Program-made: the position numbers and the translations under genes
In this document: positions 44,064 through 53,103 of the stretch, in pieces
Position numbering within the stretch: position 1 is the stretch's first letter
Layout of the letters: each line of letters opens with the position of its first letter
The notes under the pieces: model-generated
What the model was told of the DNA's origin: nothing
Databases searched by the model: none
What the model saw: only the letters and a program-made list of their open reading frames with translations
Assembly: GCA_964439815.1 (NCBI GenBank)
Contig: CAYTPO010000142.1
Coordinates: forward strand, 16,112-80,111
Origin: JALSHZ01 sp964439815
Lineage (GTDB): Bacteria; Pseudomonadota; Gammaproteobacteria; UWMA-0217
Length of the DNA stretch: 64,000 nucleotides
Direction of reading: 5' to 3'

Positions 44064-45203
44064 GTGAAACAACATCACACCTTCGCCTTTCAGATGATTG
44101 CGCTGGGTCTCGCCCTGGCCCTGCTGGCAGTCTTCATCTTCCCGGAAAGATTCGGCCCCAAGACCCCGAACACAGCCGCAAACACTCACCCTGCACCCAT
44201 GGCAGGCATGGCCTGGTCGTTTGCCAATGCGGTCAACGCCGCTGCACCCGCCATTGTGAACATCCATATCGCCAAACAGGTCTTGCGCGAACAGCACCCA
44301 CTCTTCAACGACCCGCTGTTTCAGCCCTTTACCGATGATCCGGTCATCGATCCGGAGATCAAGAACCAGACCAGCCTGGGCTCGGGTGTGGTAATGAGTT
44401 CCCGTGGCTACATTCTGACCAATAATCATGTCATCACCAATGCACAGCAGATCGAGGTATTGCTGGCCGATGGCCGTCAGTTCGAAGCCCGGGTGATCGG
44501 TGCCGATCCGGAAACCGATCTGGCCGTGCTCAAGATCGAGGCGACTGATCTCCCCGGTCTGGTATTTGCCAATTCGGCCACCGTCAGGGTGGGTGATATC
44601 GTGCTGGCCATTGGCAACCCCTTCGGGATTGGTCAGACCGTGACCCAGGGCATCATCAGCGCCACAGGACGCCACGAGCTGGGGCTGACCACCTTCGAAA
44701 ACTATATTCAGACCGATGCGGCCATTAATCCCGGCAGTTCAGGGGGTGCCCTGGTCAACACGCGAGGAGAACTGGTCGGAATCAACACCGCCATCTTCAG
44801 CCAGAGTGGAGGTTCCCAGGGAATCGGGTTTGCCATCCCGGTCAATCTGGCCAGCAATGTGATGAGCCAGATCATCAAACATGGGCAGGTCATCCGTGGC
44901 TGGCTGGGCGTGGAGGCTGCCGGGCTGCCGCTCAGCATGGCAGAGGATTTCAAGATTCAGCCCGGGCAAGGCATCGTGATCACCGCGATCACCGAGGGCA
45001 GCCCCGCGGCTCTGGCCGGCTTCAGGCCAGGCGACGTACTGCTGAAGATCAATGGTCAGACCATCAGGAGTCCGGCCTTTGCACTGACGCTGATTGCCAA
45101 CAGCTCCCCCGGTACGCTGCTGACCCTGTCGGGCATGCGCAAGGAAGTCCCCATCAAGGCCACGGCAGAAGTCTCACTACGGCCTATCAAGCCAGTGAGG
45201 TGA
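44064..45203 (+). CDS. degS: DegS/AlgW-type membrane-anchored serine protease (Do family)
   Basis: Periplasmic S1C protease with one N-terminal membrane anchor (MIALGLALALLAVFIF), a trypsin-like domain and a single PDZ domain, the DegS arrangement. Catalytic triad: His in TNNHVI, Asp in ETDLAVLK, Ser in NPGSSGGALV. The PDZ (about 285-365) includes the carboxylate-binding region near IRGWLGVEA. DegS makes the first cut in RseA when unassembled OMP C termini bind its PDZ; rseP, the second protease, is also in this window. GTG 44064 has GGAG upstream and gives 379 residues. The 3' end overlaps convergent hisC by 17 bases. Confidence 0.88.
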   Translation: MKQHHTFAFQMIALGLALALLAVFIFPERFGPKTPNTAANTHPAPMAGMAWSFANAVNAAAPAIVNIHIAKQVLREQHPLFNDPLFQPFTDDPVIDPEIKNQTSLGSGVVMSSRGYILTNNHVITNAQQIEVLLADGRQFEARVIGADPETDLAVLKIEATDLPGLVFANSATVRVGDIVLAIGNPFGIGQTVTQGIISATGRHELGLTTFENYIQTDAAINPGSSGGALVNTRGELVGINTAIFSQSGGSQGIGFAIPVNLASNVMSQIIKHGQVIRGWLGVEAAGLPLSMAEDFKIQPGQGIVITAITEGSPAALAGFRPGDVLLKINGQTIRSPAFALTLIANSSPGTLLTLSGMRKEVPIKATAEVSLRPIKPVR

Positions 45204-46281
45204 GCGCGGAGAGCAGGCGCGCATTCTCCTCCTCGGTACCCACCGTAAGACGCAGGCAATCTTGCAGCAGCCCCCCTGCTGCGGAGAGATTCTTGATCAG
45301 AATCCCCTGTTCCAGCAAGCCCTGATGAATTCTGCCCGCCTGCCCGGCTTGTGTTCGCACCAGCACGAAGTTGGCTTCGCTGGGAAATACCCGGGTAAAA
45401 GGCAAGGCCCGCAACCCTTCCACCAGTGCCGAGCGGGAGGCCCTGATCTGCGCAGCCTGCTGCTCGAACACTTCGATATGCGACAGTGCAAAATCCGCTG
45501 TCACCTGCGTCAATGTATTGATGTTGTAGGGCAACCTGATCTTGTCAAACTGCACCAGTAGCGCCTCGTCACCACACAGATACCCCAGACGCAAGCCCGC
45601 CAGGCCCAGCTTGGAGAAGGTCCTCATCACCAGCAGGTTGGGATAGCGCCCCAGATCCTGCATGAAGCTGTCAGACGCAAACGGAGAATAGGCCTCATCG
45701 ATGACGACCAACCCTGACGAAGCCTGCACGATGCGCTCGATCTCCTGACGATTCCACAGATTGCCGGTCGGGTTGTTGGGGTATGCCAGAAACACCAGCG
45801 CTGGCTGCCGTGCTTCGATGGCCGACAACATTGCCTCGATATCCAGCGAGAAATCCTCGGCCCGCAACGGCACACCCAGATAATCCATTCCGGTAAACCG
45901 CGCAATCATCTGGTACATGACGAACCCCGGCTCCGGCGCCATAATGCAGCGGCCCTCTTCCGCCACCGACATCGCCAGCACCTGGATCAGCTCATCAGAG
46001 CCATTGCCCAGCATGATGCCCTGCCCCGCCGGTATCCGCATGACATCGCGAATCCTCGCCACCAGCTCACTACCGGCAGGATCCGGATAGCGGTTGACTG
46101 CGGTAGTGCGCAGATTGACCAGCCAGGCTTCAATCAGCTCCTCGGGCCAGGTATAGGGGTTCTCCATCGCATCCAACTTGATCAGCCCCGCAGATGGGGG
46201 CACATGGTAGGCCGACAACGCCTGGATTTCCGGCCGTATCCAGCGCGAAATCAATGCCTTGGTCGATTCTACGTCATTCAT
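45187..46281 (-). CDS. hisC: Histidinol-phosphate aminotransferase
   Basis: PLP enzyme converting imidazole-acetol phosphate to histidinol phosphate. 364 residues of fold-type I: substrate block LDAMENPY, LGNGSDELI, FLAYPNNPTGN, VIDEAYSPF and the PLP-Lys in RTFSKLGLAGLRLG (about residue 220). It follows hisD after 12 bases and ends the transcript; hisB, hisH, hisA, hisF and hisI are not in the window. Confidence 0.94.
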   Translation of the reverse strand: MNDVESTKALISRWIRPEIQALSAYHVPPSAGLIKLDAMENPYTWPEELIEAWLVNLRTTAVNRYPDPAGSELVARIRDVMRIPAGQGIMLGNGSDELIQVLAMSVAEEGRCIMAPEPGFVMYQMIARFTGMDYLGVPLRAEDFSLDIEAMLSAIEARQPALVFLAYPNNPTGNLWNRQEIERIVQASSGLVVIDEAYSPFASDSFMQDLGRYPNLLVMRTFSKLGLAGLRLGYLCGDEALLVQFDKIRLPYNINTLTQVTADFALSHIEVFEQQAAQIRASRSALVEGLRALPFTRVFPSEANFVLVRTQAGQAGRIHQGLLEQGILIKNLSAAGGLLQDCLRLTVGTEEENARLLSALTSLA

Positions 46282-46293
46282 GCAATCGCCCCA

Positions 46294-47598
46294 TCAGCGC
46301 CGGATGCGGTTTTCCGCCGAGCGGGCATGGGCAATCAGCCCCTCGCCGCGAGCCAGCGTCGATGCAATCAGCCCAAGCTCCGAGGCTCCCTGTGCCGAAC
46401 AGCCGATCAGACTGGAGCGTTTCTGAAAGTCATACACGCCCAGCGGTGACGAAAACCTTGCCGTGCGCGACGTGGGCAGCACATGGTTGGGGCCGGCACA
46501 GTAATCACCCACCGCTTCAGCCGTATAACGCCCCATGAAGATGGCGCCCGCATGGCGAATCCTGCCAGCCATGGCCTCGGCATCATCGACCGAGAGTTCC
46601 AGATGCTCGGGCGCAATGAAATTGGCCACCTCTACTGCTTCATCCATGTCACGAACCACAATGGCGATACCACGAGCATTGATCGAGGCTTCGATAATCT
46701 CCGCGCGTGGCATATCGGCCACCAGACGCTGCATGCTCGCCTTGACCTCATTGATGAACGCCGCATCGGGACTGACCAGGATCGACTGCGCATCCTCATC
46801 ATGCTCGGCCTGTGAAAACAGATCCATCGCAATCCAGTCGGGATCGGTCTTGCCATCACAGACCACCAGGATTTCCGACGGACCAGCAATCATGTCGATA
46901 CCCACCGTTCCGAATACCATACGCTTGGCAGTCGCCACATAGATATTGCCGGGACCAACAATCTTGTCGACGCGGGGCACTGTTGCCGTACCATAGGCGA
47001 GCGCGGCAACCGCCTGCGCACCACCCAGCGTAAAGACACGATCCACACCGGAGACCGCGGCGGCAGCCAGCACCAGCGGGTTCACTTCACCTTTGGGTGT
47101 AGGCACTACCATGACCAGCTCGGCAACACCCGCAACCTTGGCGGGAATCGCATTCATCAGCACCGAAGAGGGATAGGCTGCCTTGCCACCCGGGACATAC
47201 AGACCGGCACTGTCCAGCGGCGTCACCTGTTGCCCCAGCACTGTGCCATCAGCCTCGGTATATTGCCAGGAGTCCATTTTCTGCCGTTCGGCATAACTGC
47301 GAATGCGTGCAGCCGCCGTCTCCAGGGCTTCACGCTGCGCTTCGGGCAGATCGGCCAGCGCCGCATCGATCCGCTCGCGAGACATCTCCAGCGCGGCCGG
47401 ATCATCCAGCGACAAGCCATCAAACCTGGCCGTGTAGTCCAGCAGCGCCGCATCCCCCTCGCGGCGGACACGCCCAATGATCTCCCTGACCACGGCAAAC
47501 ACCTGCTCATCAGATACCGAGTCCCATGCCAGCATCGCTTCGAGCTGCGGATAGAAATCCGCCAACTCAGTTGAAAGCGTTTTCATTTCCAGCATCAT
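46294..47598 (-). CDS. hisD: Histidinol dehydrogenase
   Basis: Zinc enzyme of the last two steps of histidine synthesis (histidinol to histidine). 434 residues: YVPGGKAAYPSSVLMNAIPAKVAG, GVDRVFTLGGAQAVAALAYGT, VGPGNIYVATAKR, DMIAGPSEILVV and NHVLPTSRTARFSSPLG are the family blocks, with Zn ligands in the AGPNHVLPT segment. ATG 47598 has AGGAGG upstream and overlaps the DAHP synthase stop by 4 bases. Confidence 0.96.
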   Translation of the reverse strand: MMLEMKTLSTELADFYPQLEAMLAWDSVSDEQVFAVVREIIGRVRREGDAALLDYTARFDGLSLDDPAALEMSRERIDAALADLPEAQREALETAAARIRSYAERQKMDSWQYTEADGTVLGQQVTPLDSAGLYVPGGKAAYPSSVLMNAIPAKVAGVAELVMVVPTPKGEVNPLVLAAAAVSGVDRVFTLGGAQAVAALAYGTATVPRVDKIVGPGNIYVATAKRMVFGTVGIDMIAGPSEILVVCDGKTDPDWIAMDLFSQAEHDEDAQSILVSPDAAFINEVKASMQRLVADMPRAEIIEASINARGIAIVVRDMDEAVEVANFIAPEHLELSVDDAEAMAGRIRHAGAIFMGRYTAEAVGDYCAGPNHVLPTSRTARFSSPLGVYDFQKRSSLIGCSAQGASELGLIASTLARGEGLIAHARSAENRIRR

Positions 47599-48680
47599 GC
47601 AGTACCTCCTGCCCGACGCGTTCTCACTGCATCTGCCAGCGTTTCCAGCACAGGAACGGTGTCATCCCAGCCAATACAGGCGTCGGTGATGCTCTTGCCG
47701 TATTCCAGCGGCTCACCGGGTTTGGCATTCTGCCGGCCGGGCAGCAGATGACTTTCGATCATGACACCAATAATCCGCGTTTCTCCCGCGGCGATCTGCG
47801 CTGCCACATCACCGGCCACTTCGATCTGCCGCTCGTGTTGCTTGCGACTGTTGGCATGACTGCAATCCACCATCAGACGCGGCGCATGGCCGGCCTTCTC
47901 CAGCTGCTCGCTGGCCTGCTGGATATGAGCCGCATCGTAATTGGGTTCACCGTTGCCGCCACGCAGGATGATATGGCAGTCAGGGTTGCCCGTGGTCGAA
48001 AAGATCGCCGAATGCCCCTCCTTGGTCACCGACAGGAAGTGGTGCGGGTGGGAAGCCGAGCCAATAGCATCGATCGCGATCTGCATGTCGCCATCGGTAC
48101 TGTTCTTGAAACCGACCGGACAGGACAGACCCGAAGCGAGTTCACGATGCACCTGGCTTTCCGTGGTTCTTGCACCAATGGCACCCCAGCTGATCAGATC
48201 GGCCACATACTGCGGGCTGATGAGATCGAGATACTCGGTGGCCGTGGGCATGCCCATGCTGTTGATTTCCTGCAGCAGATTGCGCGCAACACGCAGTCCC
48301 TTGTTGATATGAAAACTGCCATCGAGCCCCGGATCATTGATAAGCCCTTTCCAGCCCACGGTGGTGCGGGGCTTCTCGAAATAGACCCGCATCACGATTT
48401 CCAGCGCATCCTTCAGCGCCTCACGCTGCTCCATCAGCCGGCGTGCGTATTCGATCCCAGCTTTCGGATCATGAATCGAACAGGGGCCAACAACCACCAG
48501 CAGGCGATCATCATCACCTTGAAGAATGTTGTGAATCGCACGTCGCGATGAGACCACGGTCTCCGCAGCGGCGGCACTGATCGGAAACTCGGAGCGCACG
48601 ATATCGGGTGAGCTTACCTCTTTGATCCCCTGGATCCGCAGATCGTCCGTCTGCACCGGAGCTTGCTGTTGCGCTGCCAT
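47595..48680 (-). CDS. aroG: 3-deoxy-7-phosphoheptulonate synthase (class I DAHP synthase)
   Basis: First step of the shikimate pathway: PEP plus erythrose 4-phosphate to DAHP. 361 residues, class I beta (AroF/G/H) type: VVGPCSIHDPKAGIEYA, MRVYFEKPRTTVGWKGLINDP, GARTTESQVHRELASGLS, VGFKNSTDG, and DCSHANSRK are diagnostic. Which of AroF, AroG or AroH (feedback by Tyr, Phe or Trp) cannot be told reliably, so the symbol is a best guess. It is embedded between hisG and hisD with one-base and 4-base overlaps, so it is an integral operon member. Confidence 0.93.
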   Translation of the reverse strand: MAAQQQAPVQTDDLRIQGIKEVSSPDIVRSEFPISAAAAETVVSSRRAIHNILQGDDDRLLVVVGPCSIHDPKAGIEYARRLMEQREALKDALEIVMRVYFEKPRTTVGWKGLINDPGLDGSFHINKGLRVARNLLQEINSMGMPTATEYLDLISPQYVADLISWGAIGARTTESQVHRELASGLSCPVGFKNSTDGDMQIAIDAIGSASHPHHFLSVTKEGHSAIFSTTGNPDCHIILRGGNGEPNYDAAHIQQASEQLEKAGHAPRLMVDCSHANSRKQHERQIEVAGDVAAQIAAGETRIIGVMIESHLLPGRQNAKPGEPLEYGKSITDACIGWDDTVPVLETLADAVRTRRAGGTA

Positions 48681-49324
48681 TATGTCTGCCTCTCTTCTAC
48701 TACTGCCTTGATTTCGTTCAGCAATCTGCTGACTCGTTCATGCTTCAATTTCATCGACGCCTTGTTGACGACCAGGCGCGAACTGATGTCCGCAATATGC
48801 TCCAGCGGCTCCAGACCGTTGGCCTTCAGTGTATTGCCGGTATCGACCACATCGACAATGCAGTCGGCCAGGCCCACCAGCGGCGCCAGCTCCATCGAGC
48901 CGTACAGCTTGATGATTTCCACCTGCTGCCCCTTGCCGGCAAAATATTCCCGCGACGAGCGTACAAACTTGGTCGCCACGCGCAACCGGCTGACCCCGGA
49001 TAGATCGGCACCCACCTTGCCAGCGACCATCAGTCGGCATTTGGCAATATCCAGATCCACCATCTCATAGAGGCCATCACCACCATGCTCCAGCAACACA
49101 TCCTTGCCGGTCACACCAAGATCGGCAGCACCGTATTGCACATAGGTCGGCACATCGGTAGCACGCAGGATCAGTAGTTTCACATCCTCCCGATTGGTGT
49201 CGAGAATCAGCTTGCGGCTCTTGTCCGGATCATCGACCGGGACGATACCGGCAGCCTCCAGAAACGGCTGCGTCTCCTTGTAGATGCGCCCTTTCGACAG
49301 CGCAATTATCAGATTGTTTTGCAT
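48680..49324 (-). CDS. hisG: ATP phosphoribosyltransferase, short form (HisG-S)
   Basis: First committed step of histidine synthesis. 214 residues, lacking the C-terminal ACT-like regulatory domain: the short form that works as an octamer with HisZ. Catalytic features: LIIALSKGRIYKET at the start, DVPTYVQYGAADLGVTGKD, and the P-loop DVVDTGNTLKANGL. No hisZ is in this window, so it should lie elsewhere. ATG 49324 is used; the frame is open upstream but that part lies in the murA end. Stop overlaps the next ATG (TAATG). Confidence 0.94.
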   Translation of the reverse strand: MQNNLIIALSKGRIYKETQPFLEAAGIVPVDDPDKSRKLILDTNREDVKLLILRATDVPTYVQYGAADLGVTGKDVLLEHGGDGLYEMVDLDIAKCRLMVAGKVGADLSGVSRLRVATKFVRSSREYFAGKGQQVEIIKLYGSMELAPLVGLADCIVDVVDTGNTLKANGLEPLEHIADISSRLVVNKASMKLKHERVSRLLNEIKAVVEERQT

Positions 49325-49373
49325 GATGGATTCTTTTCTTACGGTTTTGTGTTCGTTGCCCGGTGGGCATCTC

Positions 49374-50633
49374 TCAGGTGGACAAGCGGCGAATGCTGGC
49401 TCCCAGTTGCGACAGCTTCTCCTCGATTCTCTCGTAGCCGCGGTCGATGTGGTACACCCGATCGACAATCGTTTCGCCACGGGCCACCAGTGCCATCAGA
49501 ATCAAACCGGCTGAAGCCCGCAGGTCGGTGGCCATGACAGGCGCACCCTCGATGTTCTCGACGCCCGTCACGATTGCCGTATTGCCTTCCAGACGAATAT
49601 CGGCACCCATGCGCTGCATCTCGTGTACGTGCATGTAGCGATTCTCGAAAATCGTCTCCACCAGCGTAGAGGTACCATCGGCCATGGTATTCATCGCCAT
49701 GAACTGCGCCTGCATATCGGTGGGAAATCCGGGGTGCGGCGCCGTATGGATATCCACCGGCCCTGGGCGGCGCCCCTCCATCTCCAGCTCGATGGTATCA
49801 TCTGTCACCACCAGCTCGGCCCCCGCCTCGCGCAGCTTGGCCAGCACCGCATCCATCGACGCCGGAGCCACCCCGACACAACGAACCCTGCCGCCCGTCA
49901 TGGCGCCAGCGACGAGGAAGGTTCCCGCCTCGATCCTGTCGGGCAACACAGTATGCTCGCAGCCTCGCAGCCGATCGACACCCTGGATGGTAATGGTATC
50001 GCTGCCGGCACCTTCGATCCTGGCGCCCATGCCGATGAGATAGTGTGCCAGATCAACCACTTCAGGCTCGCGGGCCGCATTTTCGATCACCGTCTCCCCA
50101 TCCGCCAGCGTCGCCGCCATCAGCAGATTCTCGGTGCCGGTCACGCTGACCATATCCATGAAGATCCGTGCGCCCTGCAAGCGCTTTGCTCGCGCCTTGA
50201 TATAACCCTCTTCGACAATGATCTCGGCCTTCATCGCCCGCAAGCCATCGATATGCAGATTCACGGGCCGGGCACCAATGGCGCAGCCTCCCGGCAACGA
50301 CACCTCGGCATGCCCGTAACGCGCCAGCAATGGACCCAACGCCAGAATGGAGGCCCGCATCGTCTTGACCAGATCATAGGGCGCCACGGTGCTGCTGACG
50401 GTCACCGGATCGACCTCGATGTTCATCTTTTCATCGACGGTCAGCGAGGCACCCAGTTGACCCAGCAACCGGTTCATTGTAGTGACATCCCGCAAGTGGG
50501 GAACATTGCAGATCCGCGAGGGCGTATCGCCCAGCAGCGTGGCGGCAAGAATGGGCAGCACCGCATTCTTTGCGCCGGAAATGCGTACATCCCCGCGCAG
50601 TGGGTTACCACCTTTGATAAGAAGTTTTTCCAT
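49374..50633 (-). CDS. murA: UDP-N-acetylglucosamine 1-carboxyvinyltransferase MurA
   Basis: First committed step of murein synthesis: adds enolpyruvyl from PEP to UDP-GlcNAc; target of fosfomycin. 419 residues with GGNPLRGDVRISGAKNAVLP (Lys of the active site), MRASILALGPLLARYGHAEVSLPGGCAIGARPV including the catalytic Cys (about 116), and HPGFPTDMQAQFMA. Ribosome site weak. In many relatives a BolA-like gene (ibaG) sits between mlaB and murA; here the 189-base gap holds no open frame of that type. Confidence 0.96.
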   Translation of the reverse strand: MEKLLIKGGNPLRGDVRISGAKNAVLPILAATLLGDTPSRICNVPHLRDVTTMNRLLGQLGASLTVDEKMNIEVDPVTVSSTVAPYDLVKTMRASILALGPLLARYGHAEVSLPGGCAIGARPVNLHIDGLRAMKAEIIVEEGYIKARAKRLQGARIFMDMVSVTGTENLLMAATLADGETVIENAAREPEVVDLAHYLIGMGARIEGAGSDTITIQGVDRLRGCEHTVLPDRIEAGTFLVAGAMTGGRVRCVGVAPASMDAVLAKLREAGAELVVTDDTIELEMEGRRPGPVDIHTAPHPGFPTDMQAQFMAMNTMADGTSTLVETIFENRYMHVHEMQRMGADIRLEGNTAIVTGVENIEGAPVMATDLRASAGLILMALVARGETIVDRVYHIDRGYERIEEKLSQLGASIRRLST

Positions 50634-50822
50634 TGGGACTGGCGCCTGTAGAGGGTTCCGGGTTCACTCGCTGGATTCGACAACCACAGGCCCGATGGCG
50701 CTGCGGATCAGGGTCATGCAACCAGCAAACGGTTCAATCCGACCGATAAAAAGGAGCAAACTATACCGGATAGGCATAGAGGGGTATATATCACTGCCGG
50801 AAGCGCCAGCGGAATGCACGGC

Positions 50823-51122
50823 TCAGTGATTGGATTCAGTGAGAAGATCACCCAGATCGTAGAGATCGATCAGCGACAACAACTGGTGAGAAAACCCCGA
50901 GAATGTCAGCTCGTGGCCCGCCGCCACTGCCTGGCGCAACCATTTGAGCAATAGCGCCAACACACTGCTGTCGGCACGTTCCAACCCATCCAGCGCCACA
51001 TGGCAGCTCCGGCTATTGGCTTGCAGACGTTGATCGGCCAGACGCGCCACCGAAAGAAAGGTAACATCCCCTTCCAGCCGGTAGCGGCCTTTGCCCGATT
51101 TGACCAGCGTGGGTTGTGTCAT
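50823..51122 (-). CDS. mlaB: STAS-domain protein MlaB
   Basis: A 99-residue STAS protein that binds the MlaF ATPase and controls its activity in retrograde phospholipid transport. Core pattern: GDVTFLSVARL, HVALDGLERADSSVLALLLKWL (the conserved D-S at the anti-sigma-antagonist loop), GHELTFSGFSHQLLSLIDLYDL. ATG 51122 overlaps the mlaC stop (TAATG). Last of mlaFEDCB. Confidence 0.92.
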   Translation of the reverse strand: MTQPTLVKSGKGRYRLEGDVTFLSVARLADQRLQANSRSCHVALDGLERADSSVLALLLKWLRQAVAAGHELTFSGFSHQLLSLIDLYDLGDLLTESNH

Positions 51123-51763
51123 TACTGGATCTCGGCTTCCTTGCGCCGTTCGGCCTGCTCTTTTTCGAGTCGTGCGATCAACGCATCCAGGCCATTGGCA
51201 TTGATCTCGCTGTTGAAATCGGTGCGGAAGTTCTTGACCACGCTGAGCCCCTCGATTTCCAGATTGTAGGCCTTCCACACACCGCTCTTGTCCCGACGCA
51301 GCTTGTAGATCACCGGGACGTTACGCTGCCCATTACCGGGCACGAACTCGGAATAGACCGTGGCATATTTATCCTTGATCTTGGTGCGGCTGGGAAAGAA
51401 CTTGATGTTCTGGTTCGCATACTGTTTCAGCGACTTGGTGTAGGTGTTGACCAGCAGATTGCGAAACGCCGCAATGAACGCACTACGCTGATCGGCAGTG
51501 GCCTTCTTCCAGTGCTTGCCCAGAATCAGCTTGCTCATGGATTTGAAATCCACCAGTGGCAGAATCTCCCTCTCCACCAGATCGTACAATTTGTTGATGT
51601 CATTGCGAATGGCGCCGCCATTGCGATTCAACTCCGCCATGACCCGCTCTGCATGCTGCTGCAGCACGGCATCGGGTGCCACATCGGTATTGGCCAGTAC
51701 GGCACTACCCGGCAACACCAGCGCCAGAAAAAACGTGACAATCAATCTGTTGAACCACTTCAT
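51122..51763 (-). CDS. mlaC: Periplasmic phospholipid-binding protein MlaC
   Basis: Soluble shuttle carrying phospholipid between the outer-membrane MlaA-OmpC complex and MlaFEDB. 213 residues: signal peptide (RLIVTFFLALVLPGSAVLA), then the Tol_Tol/MlaC (NTF2-like) fold with DINKLYDLVEREILPLVDFKSMSKLILGKHWKKAT and a C-terminal KNFRTDFNSEINANGLDALI segment. Overlaps mlaB by one base. Confidence 0.94.
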   Translation of the reverse strand: MKWFNRLIVTFFLALVLPGSAVLANTDVAPDAVLQQHAERVMAELNRNGGAIRNDINKLYDLVEREILPLVDFKSMSKLILGKHWKKATADQRSAFIAAFRNLLVNTYTKSLKQYANQNIKFFPSRTKIKDKYATVYSEFVPGNGQRNVPVIYKLRRDKSGVWKAYNLEIEGLSVVKNFRTDFNSEINANGLDALIARLEKEQAERRKEAEIQ

Positions 51764-51778
51764 CTTTGAATGCTCCTG

Positions 51779-52240
51779 TTATTTGGACGTCATCTTGACC
51801 AGAAACTGTCCGATCAGCTCTTCCAGTACCATCGCAGACTGCGAATGCATGATGTCATCACCATCCTTCAGTGTCTCGTCTTCGGCTCCGGGCTCCAGCG
51901 CGATATACTGCTCACCCAGCAAACCCGCGGTGTAGATGCTCGCCGCGGTATCGACCGAAAGGAAATCGTATTGCTCGTCAATGCCCAGAACGACTCTGGC
52001 CTGCAGGTTGTCGGGGTCATAACCGATATTGCTGACCCGCCCGACCGTCACACCGGAGAGTGTCACCGGAGAGCGCACCTTGAGCCCGCCAATATTGTCG
52101 AAGTAGACATTCACGTGATATTGCCCGCTGCTGCTGTAGCTACTGTAGTTGCTGACTCGCAGAGCCAACACGAACAGCGCACCGATGCCCAGCGCAACAA
52201 AAATCCCTACCCATATTTCCTGTGTACGTGTCGTACCCAT
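51779..52240 (-). CDS. mlaD: MCE-domain phospholipid transporter subunit MlaD
   Basis: Hexameric inner-membrane ring of the Mla transporter. 153 residues: N-terminal membrane helix (WVGIFVALGIGALFVLALRVS, about 10-30), then one MCE domain (YFDNIGGLKVRSPVTLSGVTVGRV, about 45-125), and the C-terminal helix that lines the central pore. Fits the E. coli protein (183) except for a shorter C terminus. Gap of 86 bases to mlaE. Confidence 0.95.
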   Translation of the reverse strand: MGTTRTQEIWVGIFVALGIGALFVLALRVSNYSSYSSSGQYHVNVYFDNIGGLKVRSPVTLSGVTVGRVSNIGYDPDNLQARVVLGIDEQYDFLSVDTAASIYTAGLLGEQYIALEPGAEDETLKDGDDIMHSQSAMVLEELIGQFLVKMTSK

Positions 52241-52326
52241 AAAATCGACCCAAATAGTAACAGTGGTTTCTTAACAAACACTGAACGCCTGCCATCCACA
52301 TGGTTGACAGCATTCAATTCAATGAC

Positions 52327-53103
52327 TTACGTAAACATCAAGCCCGTCAGTACAAAATCGAGCCCCAGCACCGCCAGCGCTGAATGTACCACGGTCCGGG
52401 TCGTCGCCTGGCTGACACCCTCGGAAGTCGGCATTGCATCGTAACCTTCGAATACTGCAATCCAGGTCACCACGAAACCGAACACCACACTCTTGATGAC
52501 GCCATTCATGATGTCGATATGCCAGTCCACACCCGCCTGCATCTGCGACATGAAGGAGCCGGCATCGACCCCCAGCAGGCCGACACCCACCAGATAGCCA
52601 CCCAGAATACCGATGGCGCTGAACAACGCGGCCAGCACCGGCAAGGCGATGAATCCCGCTGCCAGTCGCGGCGCTATCACGCGATGAATGGGGTCGACGG
52701 CCATCATTTCCATCCCGGAGAGCTGTTCCGTGCTCTTCATCAAGCCAATCTCCGCCGTCAATGCAGAACCTGCACGCCCCGCAAACAGCAGCGCTGCAAC
52801 CACCGGCCCCAGCTCACGCACCAGCGACAGCGCAACCATCACGCCAAGCGACTCCTCGGCACCAAATTTCGACAATGTGACATAGCCCTGCAGCCCCAGC
52901 ACCATGCCCACAAACAAGCCGGAGACCAGAATAATCAGCAGCGACAGGACACCGGTGTTGTGCAGCTCCTTGATCAGCAGACCCGGTCGCAACAGCAACC
53001 CGGGAATACCCACCAGCGTCCGCAACAGGAAGATAAAGGCACGTCCGGTGCGCTGCAATGCGCCCAGCGTAGCGGCTCCGAGCCCGGCCAGCAGATCAAG
53101 CAC
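52327..53103 (-). CDS. mlaE: ABC permease MlaE
   Basis: Permease of the Mla lipid transporter. 258 residues with five to six membrane helices and the family signature REL.PVVAALLFAGRAGSALTAEIGLM, plus EQLSGMEMMAVDPIHRVIAPRLAAG. GTG 53103 has GGGAG upstream and overlaps mlaF by 8 bases; the longer frame upstream is antisense-free but lies within mlaF. Confidence 0.94.
   Translation of the reverse strand: MLDLLAGLGAATLGALQRTGRAFIFLLRTLVGIPGLLLRPGLLIKELHNTGVLSLLIILVSGLFVGMVLGLQGYVTLSKFGAEESLGVMVALSLVRELGPVVAALLFAGRAGSALTAEIGLMKSTEQLSGMEMMAVDPIHRVIAPRLAAGFIALPVLAALFSAIGILGGYLVGVGLLGVDAGSFMSQMQAGVDWHIDIMNGVIKSVVFGFVVTWIAVFEGYDAMPTSEGVSQATTRTVVHSALAVLGLDFVLTGLMFT

Noticed and set aside
43989..44675. 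228-aa minus-strand open frame opposite the DegS-like gene
   Set aside because: Covers the conserved protease domain in antisense; low-quality composition, no motif.
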